Assembly: GCA_035771165.1 (NCBI GenBank)
Contig: JAWNZC010000121.1
Span: 1,021,001 to 1,085,000 of the forward strand
Length of the DNA: 64,000 nt
Direction of reading: 5' to 3'
DNA from: Paragorgia papillata
Taxonomy: Eukaryota > Cnidaria > Anthozoa > Scleralcyonacea > Coralliidae
The notes under the pieces are model-generated. The model was not told where the DNA came from. It saw only the letters and a list, made by a program, of their open reading frames with translations, and did no database searches. The position numbers and the translations under genes were made by a program. Positions 55,001 to 64,000 of the stretch are shown here, in pieces. How positions within the stretch are numbered: position 1 is the first letter of the stretch; each line of letters starts with the position of its first letter.

Positions 55001-58000
55001 TGATGATGAAAATCAATGATGACGGCAATGATGATGATTATGATGTTGTTGTAGGTTGTTGAAAGTTGATGGTGATGTTTATGATGATGATGATGTTGAT
55101 GACTATCAATGATGATGACGATGCATGATGTTGATGATGATAATTGAATTGATAATGACGTTAATGATGATGATGGTGTTGATAGATAATTTGGGGGTAC
55201 GGGTTGTGCAATCAGTGAGTGTAGCATCTAGGGGGGTCCGGGGGCATGCTCCCCCTGAAAATTTTGAAAACTAGAGTCTCGGAAATGGCATTTCCTGCAT
55301 TCTGAGGGGCGAATTTCAACATTCTGATGCGTGATTTTTAATGCAGCTTTTCACTGGTCTACACAGCTTAATTAATAAACTTTTGAATTTTTTTATACAA
55401 TAGCAAGAATATTAAAATACTTACAATAAATATTTACATCTTTCCACGCTCGAATGCTCGATAGACTTTTCTCCCCAGAACCTGCATTCCTTGTGGTCAG
55501 CATATCACAAGAAACGGAAGGCAAGTACTTCATCTTATCGTATTATGAGATCATGACTAGCAGACATTACGACGTTTTATTACGTTTTCTTTTTCTATAC
55601 TGGCATTGGTGAATGCCTAATTTAGCTGCTTTAAATGACTGGAAAGAGAACTCAGTTTGTACTACACAGTTTATAATGATTGTAGTTAGTTTTATGTTAA
55701 TTTCATGTTCTTTTGAATTAATGTCATTTATGATTTTTTGGGGACCTAGTTTGGGATCGCAAACCGGGGTACCGGCGTCTAAACCCTTCTGGATACAGCC
55801 CTGCCCGTCTAGCGTTCAGAGTTTTCCTAACAACATTTTATACCCCAACAACTAAACGAAACATTACAAAGATAAAAGATTGATAGTTCTTTCTATTCAG
55901 GAAAAACTATATCCATCCTGGGCAGTCCTCCCACGTGCCATATGGCGTCACAAATGGTACCGTATTATTGCGTTCTGGACGGTGTGGATTTTGGCAACGA
56001 TTATTGTGGCTACTGCTATAACTACAGACTATGTGAAATGGGATGATTTAAATAAAGACTTTGTCTCAACGAATGAGCTATCCCGCGCTTTTCTAGCCTC
56101 AGTTATTCTCGTCATGGATCTACTTATTGTAATGCAGGTTTGACTCACTCACCTATTTATTAATATCATGTCTACAGATTGTCCAAAGTTAGTTCACTAT
56201 TCACGGGAATTGACGTCAACCTAAACGTCGCAATTTCAAAAATTCGGCAACCATGCTTTATTATCCACGTGTTGTTAAATTTACTGCACGAGTAATAAAG
56301 CATGGCTGAGTGTTGCCATGGCATAACAGGTGTCACGTGGTGAAAAAGTATCCAATCAGAACTCACAAAATACATCAGTGTGCTAATATTGAATATTAAT
56401 AAATAATATGTCACCATCGCTTCTTTTACAGTTGTTTTCTTTTTATTTAAGGACTGGGATTTTCCTCATTTCCAATCTGACATTGATATCAAGTTACCTG
56501 GCGTCAACACCTCGTCTTTCCGCTTCACGCCACCGCGCTGCCTGAAAAAAGAGAACTGGGCCGTGCACGTGACTGGCAAGTGGTTTAACTACGGCGTCAT
56601 CTTTATAGTCATGATCCTCGACTTGAACATGTGGAAGAACCAAATATTCTACGATCCATTCACATTTGGTCAATACACCGACTCTGACAGTTACATCTAT
56701 ACAGTGTCCAACTCTACATTCGTGGCGAATGCGAATAAGACGACACTTTCTTACGATTGGCGTTGGAGTAATATCGACCCGACGACAAACCGAAGCTACG
56801 GCGAAGACGATTTTAGGATGAATTCCAAGTATTTGGGGTATTCTCTGGGAGTTAAAGGCTTGGCGTTTGTTCCGTCTATTACCGCGTTTCTCGTGTTCGG
56901 TCTTTTGGTGTGGTTCTACGGTCGGGAGAAGTCGGTGGCGATCGTGTCAGCGACGAGTGAGGTGGATGGTGTGGTCGTTGACCAGTGGGAAGAAGAGACG
57001 TCGGATAAACGGGAACAGGGTGAGTTACTGATTGCTTAAACAGGGCTGCAAATAAATATTTTTGTTTGATAGGACATGTGTCTGATCCATTTCCAATTTT
57101 GGTCAGTCATTACAAAAAGATTTAAAATTCAAACATGCTCAATCTAGTCGATAGAATTACGAAAGGAAATCGGTATTTTTCTCTCAAAAAGAGAAGTTTC
57201 TCCTTCAACAAACCGAATTTCTTGATCAGACACTATGTCCGATGACAATTTGGTTTTGTTCTGACATTTGCCAAATTTGGTCGGACATTGTCCGATGTCT
57301 GACAGTAATTTGCAGCCCTGCTTAAAAATAGGTGGGCATTGCGTACCATCGAGTCTCTCTCGGTTACCACAACTGACCTAACTGGACTGCTGTCTGATCC
57401 AAGATAGCGGTCTATGGGTCTTTTCTCCTATAGTAGTAACCGCTGACTTTTCTCCAATGAATGAATTTATAACTGAATTGATACGACTGCGGGCGGGGCT
57501 GAGCCCACGGTCAACATATTGTGCAAAATAAGGTCAGCGGGTGCTACCATGAGAGAAAGGACCCTACTTCCGCCATCTTTGTTTTCTTGTCAGTTTTTGG
57601 ACGGGACCCACAGTCCAGTTATATAGGTCAGTGGCAGCCTGGTTCCCAGGCCTCTCTTTTTAACGTTGAGCGGCAGACCGAATTGTGAGAGGCCTGGAAT
57701 AAAATGTTTTGCTTGGCCCAAATCTGGCCCCAACTTATACAGGCACCAAACGGCCGTTTGGCGGAAAACCAAGGCAGATAACAGTCACGTCGGTCTGCAC
57801 AATTCTTTATAACATCATATAGCACGGTTGGTCTACTATTTGTATAAGTGTGTTTCAACACAATCACTTCCTACGCCGAACACTACTTTATAAAGCCTCG
57901 TATGTAACAACCTTTTAACGTAATGTAAAACAAAGAAACCTACTCATTTGCTGTCTGCTCTCAAGAAGAAGTTTGTTTAAGTGCCTTCGTTCATAATAAA

Positions 58001-58444
58001 GATTAAAGAATCCGAGCTCCAGCAGGATTCATGATAGATACCTCTCGCTCGATGCCTATTCTGTGACGTCACCAAAATACGTTCGAGAGAAAAGAGGACT
58101 AGGAACTAGTCTGGGTCAGTGGAGCTCAGATATAAGACCGCGTAGGACTGGCACTATACGCACTTCATGCCTACATGTCCAAGCGCTGGTTGGCTTCAAT
58201 CTTTGGCCAGGCGGTGATTACTGGGATGTAAACGGAACGCGTAATCATGGCCTAAATAAACTTGAAACATTTGTTATTCTCTATAATAGATGAAAGAAAT
58301 GATCTCGAATCAGGAGTGGCAAGCAATGGCGGCACGTCGGAACAGAAGCCTCGTCCAACCTCAGCCGTGATTGTTGTAGATGAAATCGACGATAACAGCA
58401 GCAAACCTGTTCTTACTAGCTACGAAAAGAAACCGTTCTCTTAG
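52083..58444 (+). CDS. TMEM117: TMEM117, six exons, complete
   Basis: Exons 52083-52364, 53538-53746, 54374-54731, 55901-56137, 56452-57019 and 58290-58444 join in phase to 602 residues (stop TAG). Homology to animal TMEM117 begins in exon 2 (RYYFQHP, FFNFLIFAEDPVSHS) and runs through IGKFIIHKRLLGRIL, GSWMIMF, GTWTGDFVTAWMVTDMMLQ, SRAFLASVILVMDLLIVMQDWDFPHF, HVTGKWFNYG, LDLNMWKNQIFYDP and FVPSITAF. It is a multi-pass plasma-membrane protein; in mammals it is linked to ER-stress-induced cell death, biochemical role unknown. Exon 1 adds a 94-residue hydrophilic N-terminus; human TMEM117 is about 514 aa and starts near MGKDFRYYF. The last exon encodes an acidic, Ser-rich tail. Reading through the exon 5 donor (CAGG|GTGAGT) would give a shorter end, GELLIA. 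Introns carry GAT/GGT repeats. Confidence 0.94.
53113..53215 (+). mobile_element. tRNA-derived SINE fragment, copy 4
   Basis: Only the B box (GGTTCAAACCC) and body (TAATTGAGTTTGATGAATGTC, CACCAGGCTCTTGTG) remain. It lies in TMEM117 intron 1. Confidence 0.65.
53228..53472. repeat. Two ~100-bp direct repeats (GGCTAGGATGTxTGA unit)
   Basis: AACCCATTGCTGGCTAGGATGTCTGA...GGCTTTAGACAGAGTAAAACA occurs twice in tandem with divergence, followed by GGGGCCATTTTTTGC. It lies in TMEM117 intron 1. Confidence 0.7.
53770..54260. repeat. (GATGGT)n-type degenerate microsatellite in TMEM117 intron 2
   Basis: Imperfect GATGATGGT triplets; ORFs here are artefacts. Confidence 0.9.
54856..55180. repeat. (GATGAT/CAATGATGAT)n microsatellite in TMEM117 intron 3
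   Basis: A degenerate triplet array, followed by a hAT-family fragment at 55236-55320 (GGGGGCATGCTCCCCC, ATTTTGAAA) that runs opposite to 39100-39260. Confidence 0.88.
57385..57625. repeat. Repeat shared with 41263-41470
   Basis: CTATGGGTCTTTTCTCCTATAGTAGTAACCGCTGAC, GGGCTGAGCCCACGGTC and GTCAGCGGGTGCTACCATGAGAGA match the first copy. It lies in TMEM117 intron 5. Confidence 0.7.
57648..57712. repeat. Small foldback (CCCAGGCCTCTC)
   Basis: CAGGCCTCTCTTTTTAACG pairs with ATTGTGAGAGGCCTGG. It lies in TMEM117 intron 5. Confidence 0.6.
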
Positions 58445-58611
58445 GCTTGCATTGTAAAGTATATATCCCATAGCTAGATGAATCAAGGCGATCGCAAAAA
58501 CGAACTTGTGTGCCAGAGTTAGTGTGCTAAGTCAGTGTGTCCAGAAAAAGCATTGCGATCGCTTATGACTGCGTGGTAGACACTCAATAGCAACGGATAA
58601 CTGTATACGAG

Positions 58612-58617
58612 AATAAA
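58612..58617 (+). terminator. Polyadenylation signal of TMEM117
   Basis: AATAAA about 168 bases after the TAG stop, directly followed by a dispersed repeat (GTAGAGTGCCTGTGTATAGGCAATG). Confidence 0.45.
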
Positions 58618-59485
58618 TAAAGTAGAGTGCCTGTGTATAGGCAATGTTTTGGATAGATCAAATTCAGAGTTGGAAAAAGTATTCAACCTTCCTCTGGATG
58701 GGTTTTTAAGTTTAGATAACCTTCCTCAAAATATATAGCGGGAATTTTGTGTTTTGCAACGTTCATAAATACTGCGTGACTTTTGCAGTACCTTGGTTTT
58801 CTAGGTTTTCCTAGGTAAGCTTTGGCATACTACAATAGCTACTAATAACTGACCGCTGCTGACTGATAGCCTGCCAACTACCCTCGACTGCTGCGAAGAT
58901 ACAGACATCACAGCAGACATCAGCGTACATGTCTCACACATGTAACTGCTGCCACTGCCAGTGCTGCATAATTGTTGGTTAGCCAATGTTTTGCTGCAAA
59001 TCGCATTTCTTCTCGACACCTTGCTTGATCAATTGTAACTTTCTCAGATTACCGAATGTGTTGTTTCACGTGTTTTCACTTTAAACCTTCCTCACTAAAG
59101 TAAACCTTCCTCCGGGTGGTACCCGCATACCCGCAGCTTTTTTCCAACTCTGATCAAATTAAGTGAAAAGGTGGTAAACTGCAGAGAATATAATTTTAAC
59201 GAAATACTGATGTTTCGAGCAGAGATATTTTACTCTCGTGAATGGCTCCGCTCAAAACGTCTGAATTCCGTTATTAAAACTAATCTCGGCAGTTTAGCTA
59301 CCACCGTCTTGCTTTGATCTGTATGAGAATAAATTGTTATTTTCCATTCATGTGTTCATGCATCTCAGGGTATTGATAATAAGCCATTTGGACGCTAGTA
59401 TTCTCTATTTATTACCACTAGAAGATTGGCTAAGCGTTTTCGTAGTTGTAGTCACATGATCACGCCACCGTCCTACGTCATCGTC
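58618..59485. repeat. Dispersed GAAACGTC-family repeat, interrupted
   Basis: The family's 5' block at 58618-58670 and its 3' block at 59155-59325 (ATGTTTCGAGCAG...CTCAAAACGTCTG) are separated by about 480 bp of foreign sequence containing CCTTCCTCxAAAT/AAACCTTCCTCCGGGTGG repeats at both ends. Confidence 0.5.
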
Positions 59486-60006
59486 ATCCTCGTTCCCAGG
59501 GCCTCCTCGGTACACTGGAAAATCGGATGTGATTGGCCGGACGAAGGCTATTGTCTATAAAACAGGAAGTGGGCAAATATATTTTCAACTGTCAAACAAC
59601 GCTGTGAATAGAGTGAAGATTATCGCTCAGATAACTCAAAAAAAGTCTACGAATAAAGCCAACAAAGTAGGATTCCTAAAGCGAGTTGGAATTGCAATGA
59701 GTTTCATCATTTAACTCTCAAAATCGAACGATTTTAGACACAGCGTGGCTCGGTGACTCATTCGTCGGCGACGGCAAATTATGTTCGTAAACAACCTCCT
59801 TTGAATAGCATTTCGGTAAGCGAAATTGTGCTATTTTGCCCAGCGGGAAGAACAGTAAACAGCAAACCTTTCGGACGTCATAATAAAGCAACTTTTCTTC
59901 AAATAACTGAGTGTATCTCGTTTGTTTCGTTATATTATGTCCATGCTCGCAATCTCCTAGGGCCTCCGATTTTCCAGTGTACCGAGGAGGCCCTGGGAAT
60001 GAGGAT
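59486..60006. mobile_element. 521-bp MITE, ATCCTCGTTCCCAGGGCC ends
   Basis: CCCAGGGCCTCCTCGGTACAC and its complement form the arms (>45 bp); the outer flank GTCATC/GATGAC also pairs. Partial relatives lie at 31695 (CTCGTTCCCAGGGCC) and 50668. Confidence 0.85.
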
Positions 60007-60040
60007 GACGTCATCGTGCACTAGACTATTGTATAATTAA

Positions 60041-61473
60041 AGTGCTTATGAAATGAAATTTTTGCTTTTTATATATTATTTGTCTTGATAATATAAAAAT
60101 ATAGAAAATTTTGATATTTGTACATATGTTCATTTAATATTTACGTCTTTGGAAAACACTTTATTTTTCAGTTCAAAGTTGATAGCTAGGGCCGTGAAAC
60201 GTCAACACAATAACGCGGACACAACAACTATTATAACCATGGATAGTAAAAAGACTGGATTGGAAACTTGATGGCGTGAGCATAACAACCTGGTTGCAAT
60301 TGACAAGCTTAAAAAACCCGAGTATATTCAAAGTTTGGGATTAATACAGCCTAAAATGATAATCGAATTGTCTGTAAATACGACAAAGCCACAATACGAC
60401 AAAATGCCCGTCTATTCTTACTCATTTTAAAAGAAGATATCAAGGTTTACTAGTTAAAATATGCATCCCAAATTCCGAGCAAAACAAAGCACAATTTGGG
60501 GACGCCAGTTTCTTCAAAACAACACAGGAATCATCAAAACAAAGATCAACAACGCTTACCCCGAACGCTCGATTGTGGCTTAGGCAGGTTTGTAAGGCGA
60601 TAAAATAATTTGAAACGTCAACATAGTCATTTGAATGTGAGGATATGAAGAATTTGAAGAAAAGTTCACTAAAAACCTCAGTAAAACAAGCGTACTCACG
60701 CCATTCGTGACATCACAATTTGCAACTAGGTTTCAACATCTCTCGAGCAAAGAAAAACGCTTTTCAGCCAATCGGCGGCCTGGAAACACCTCACGTGACT
60801 ATTAGTTTCCAATCCACTCATTTTACTATCCATGTTATAACATAGCTTTGATATAGCAACGTTTTTGATTGGCTGTCGTGCGTGCTCCATAACTCGATGG
60901 AGCACGGCAAAAAAGCGCGGGGAAAAATTTCAAAACAAAACTGAGTTTTAAATTGAGTAATAAAGAACAACGACCCGGAAGACATAAACTGGGTCTGGGT
61001 AACCGAGTTTAAACTGTCCTTTTCGTTGGATTTTAGTGAACAAAAAAGGCTACGAAAGTAGAAAAACACAACAACCAAAACGATTCGCCGGCTTGTGAAA
61101 GGATTTAATGCTATGTTATAAAAGAAATGGCTCATGGTTTATATAGTGTGCTCCATCGAGTTATGGATGCACTTGGGAAATTGGGAGAGCACTCAAAAAT
61201 CTAGATTTTTTCTAGATTACGATTTTTTCGTGCTCTTCCAATTTCCCGCGTGCATCCATAACCCTGCACTGACGTCGCAAATATTGTTACTTGTCTCAGT
61301 CCTTGCTGACATTTCAAGTTAAGAAATGCTACGGTTTGGCAAGTTTAAATATAAAAATAAAGCACTTTCTAAACACGTAAAAACAAAGTGAGCATATGTA
61401 GCAATATCAGCGATTTTTATATTTTTATATTATGAAATAAAGAAATTAGCGAAAATTCCATTTCATAAGCACT
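60041..61473. mobile_element. 1433-bp TTAA-flanked element (AGTGCTTATGAAATG ends)
   Basis: TTAA at 60037-60040 and 61474-61477. The ends AGTGCTTATGAAATG and CATTTCATAAGCACT are inverted. There is no transposase ORF. Inside is a foldback around 60833-61130 (ATGTTATAACATAGC) and the GTGCTCCATCGAGTTATGG hairpin region at 61145-61265. Confidence 0.85.
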
Positions 61474-61841
61474 TTAATATAATAATACAACGTCACGTAG
61501 AACATTTTCACGTCTTCAGGACGACGCCAACTTTACCAAAAAATTAAAACCTGTTGCTCAAGATTGACTTCAATACAAAGTAGCAAATAGGAACTTGTTT
61601 CATTTTCAGGCTAAACAGGTTTCTATGTATTGAGGTCTAAATTGAGGTGTTTCAATTTTTAAATACAATGCTAAAAATTAAAATATAAATTTAGTGAATT
61701 GAATGAGTCCGGCAACTGGCTTTAGCAATTTGCAAAAAAAAGGTAGCTGAATAAAGTTTTTTGAAATAATTGAATATATATACCTGACTATTGTAACTGT
61801 TTTACTAGATATTGCAATGTTCTTTTTTAAAAATAGTATAC

Positions 61842-61982
61842 CTGTATTTACAGCAAAGTATAAGTAAGGAAATGTACGTTTAAGAAAAAATTTGTACTTG
61901 TCTGGACATGAGGAGAAAATTAAGTTCGTGTTTAGTTCTCTGAAAATCCGTTGTTTATCACACTTTCCATTTGAATGTTTTC
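61842..61982 (-). other. Probable internal coding exon of an unidentified minus-strand gene
   Basis: A CTTGTAG acceptor and CAG|GTATAC donor bound a 141-base block open in one frame (phase 1 in, phase 1 out), encoding GKHSNGKCDKQRIF and CPDKYKFFLKRTFPYLYFAV. Downstream at 61784-61796 a 13-base block between AG and GT (TTACAATAGTCAG) could be a microexon. A terminal exon could follow the AG at about 61753. The family is not recognised. Confidence 0.4.
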
Positions 61983-62118
61983 CTACAAGAAACAAACAGT
62001 AATAACTATTAATTAAAGTACCCCTAACCCCCCAAACATTTATGGTTTAGATTAAAAGCACCCTTAAAATTATGAAGAATGGCGTTGAAAGTTCGACGAT
62101 ATCGATTTTTGTTTTTAA

Positions 62119-62427
62119 AGGTGCTCTCCAGTCCGTTCTGCGCATGTACGAAACTAATGTTTACATCTCTATTTAGAAAAAATATTTACTGATACCTTAT
62201 TCAAGATTGTAAGCTTTTCTTGCTTCCTCTTCATTACTTGTACCCAAAACAAAACATTTTCAGAAGAAATCCGAAGAGATATCCTCGCCGAATCGCTTGG
62301 TTTTCTGCCATGTTGTTTCAAACGGTTTACACTGAGCTGAGTACTTCATGTATAATTATCTACGAATGTCATGTTTGAGGGTCCTCATAAACAAAGATTC
62401 GGATCATGCGCAGACGGACTGGACGGG
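62119..62427. mobile_element. TTAA-type MITE, relative of 45874-46182
   Basis: TTAA|AGGTGCTCTCCAGTCCGTTCTGCGC on the left. The right end ...ATGCGCAGACGGACTGGACGG is truncated or diverged. The interior (ACCTTATTCAAGATTGTAAGC, ATATCCTCGCCGAATCGC) is close to the other copy. Confidence 0.85.
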
Positions 62428-62505
62428 GGTTTTGTAATATGCAAATAAGGCATGTGATGACGTAAGATAAGGAAAGCAGAATTGTGGAAGATTTTATATC
62501 AGGGA

Positions 62506-62753
62506 CATTTAGCATCACGTTAATCCCAGGAAACGGCAAACTGCAGCTAGCCGTTTGCCGTAACAACCATAATCGACTTTAGCATGTCGGTCCACTTTGC
62601 CGGCATTTTGGTAAATATTCAAAATTACCGCTAAAAGGGCTCCTAGACGTTGAAACGTGAACCGCAAACGGCAAACGCGACGGCAAGACCATGGTCACGT
62701 GACATCTTGAGGTTTGCCGTTTGCCAGAAAAAACGCCATGCTAAATGTCCGTA
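62506..62753. mobile_element. ~248-bp foldback (GGACATTTAGCATxACGTT ends)
   Basis: GGGACATTTAGCATCACGTT pairs with AACGCCATGCTAAATGTCC; inner GGCAAACTGCAG/TTTGCCGTTTGCC blocks also pair. Confidence 0.8.
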
Positions 62754-62811
62754 TTGTGTATATCTTCAAACTTACATAGAGATTTCTCAAAACTATGCAA
62801 ATATATACCGA

Positions 62812-62879
62812 CCATTTCTGGCTAACGCCAGACGATTTTACTCACCTCTTGGGGAAGCCCTCGGACAGGAATGAGTTAA
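62812..62879. repeat. Partial TTAA hairpin
   Basis: The right half of the 14645-type hairpin (TTTCTGGCTAACGCCAGACG ... CCTCGGACAGGAATGAGTTAA). Confidence 0.8.
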
Positions 62880-63020
62880 AGGACTGGGGGTTAATCATCC
62901 CTACTCGCAGCCAGTGGCTCAATTGCGAAGGACGCAGATCAACGTGGCCGTGTCGAGGCATATCAAAGGCGCTCCAGGCAGCCGCCATACGACACAGTTC
63001 AGATCACGGATCATGCAGCT

Positions 63021-63182
63021 AAGGGGGCTTTCCATTTACACAGTTAGACCGGTCAGTCCGGTTAAATGGAACACGATTCGTTTGAGGCCTGGGATGGTAA
63101 GACTGGAAAATTTGGTCCTAATCAAAAGCAAGTCCATTCTGGCCGGACTGACCGGTCTAACCTTGTCAATTGGAAAGCGCCC
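63021..63182. mobile_element. ~162-bp foldback (GGGGGCTTTCCATTTACACA ends)
   Basis: GGGCTTTCCATTTACACAGTTAGACCGGTCAGTCCGG is mirrored on the right by CCGGACTGACCGGTCTAACC...TGGAAAGCGCCC. Confidence 0.85.
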
Positions 63183-63715
63183 TAAGATCTTAGGCGTTGG
63201 TTTCACGGAGGGAGGAAAACTGGAGAACCCGGCGAAAAACCCTTGAAGGCCAGCATAAAATACCAAATACCGATTCGGACAGGAAAGATTTAAACACTGC
63301 CTATGCAACACTCTATTTTTTACAATTCTAAGAGGTTTTCAAGATTGTAATTCAACATGGAAATGGTAAATGCATGGTAAAAGCGTTGTCAATGCAAAGT
63401 AGTAATGCCCAACCATATATAGTCCCTAGAATTATATTGTCTGGAGACGCGGCGAACATCAAATCGGTTAACAATGAGCTACAATTTAGGTTGGCAAATA
63501 AGGTGCACAATCTTTGGTTTTACGTGCATTAATATTTATAAAGCAACGCTGCTATTGGTTGATTGCTTCATTATACCAAAAATACAATGTGTTCAGCAAG
63601 CGTTAAGGTGAAATAAGGTGCACAAACGTGAACAAAAACCTAGAACAAAGACTTTGGCCGCGTTTCCAGACAATTTCTTTCTAGGGACTATGGCCCAACG
63701 TATAAAGAGGCGTAC

Positions 63716-63820
63716 CTTTGTGCCATTCATTCGATATCTTCCTATAACAGGGGGCTCTTTGGCGTTCAAACTCTCTTGAATTTGAGCTTTTTTTCTAAAG
63801 TTTGGCCACTTGATTTGAAA
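63716..63820 (-). other. Possible exon at the right edge
   Basis: The minus-strand block ending in ACAAAG|GTACGC is open and encodes KKAQIQESLNAKEPPVIGRY. Its phase (0 at the donor) does not fit the 61842-61982 exon directly, so an intermediate exon would be needed or they are unrelated. The acceptor is not certain. Confidence 0.25.
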
Positions 63821-64000
63821 TAACAATTTTTCATCAACGATTGTTTCTCGATCTTTCGACGTCTCTGGATTATGAAAACATCAAAATATATCAAACTGTT
63901 ATCTGTTTCGATGACGTCACGTCAATCTTCTGATTCAAGATTCAAAATTCAACTTTACAATACTGAGACTATTTATAACATTCATCTCATCAACACATGA

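Overview
This window is a piece of an animal genome. Coding sequence is sparse, split by GT-AG introns and embedded in AT-rich, repeat-dense DNA. The single-copy genes (dicarbonyl/L-xylulose reductase, ETS factor, TMEM41B, TMEM117) are metazoan. The mix of tRNA-derived SINEs, TTAA-flanked foldback elements and non-LTR retrotransposons suggests a non-bilaterian or invertebrate animal. My guess is an anthozoan cnidarian (coral or anemone), but nothing in the sequence proves it.

Layout. 1-1475: 3' part of a non-LTR retrotransposon. 1476-5585: a large element with nested arrays of two palindromic or inverted iteron families at both ends, carrying a small spliced minus-strand transcription unit. 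6443-12174 (minus): an eight-exon short-chain dehydrogenase (DCXR-like, 249 aa) with a GC-AG intron and introns full of microsatellites and MITEs. 12232-13085: LINE 3' fragment split by a 402-bp MITE. 13086-21922: a ~3.4-kb tandem duplication whose second copy holds a 1881-bp Mutator-like element; the first copy keeps the empty site. 22390-24690: three adjacent foldback MITEs and two SINEs. 25753-33417 (plus): an ETS-domain transcription factor with two candidate first exons and a 480-bp minisatellite in its intron.

33867-38320: a ~20-bp minisatellite interrupted at a TA by a 4009-bp element. This element is the most unusual feature of the window. It has ~270-bp terminal repeats and carries two intact convergent ORFs: a CRESS-virus-like HUH-endonuclease/SF3-helicase Rep (plus) and a DD34E Tc1/IS630-type transposase (minus). 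Between them lie 9 copies of a 10-bp iteron on the two arms of a stem-loop whose loop holds CTTTATTAC, a near match to the CRESS origin nonanucleotide. It looks like a composite of a rolling-circle replicon and a cut-and-paste transposon.

38690-41470: SINE, a hAT-type MITE with 8-bp target duplication, a TTAA-type foldback, and nested foldbacks. 41489-47178 (minus): six 3' exons of TMEM41B. 47257-47880: tandem arrays. 52083-58444 (plus): the complete six-exon TMEM117. 59486-63182: more MITEs, including a 1433-bp TTAA-flanked element, and one or two exons of an unidentified minus-strand gene near the right edge. I see no operon-like or functional linkage between the host genes.
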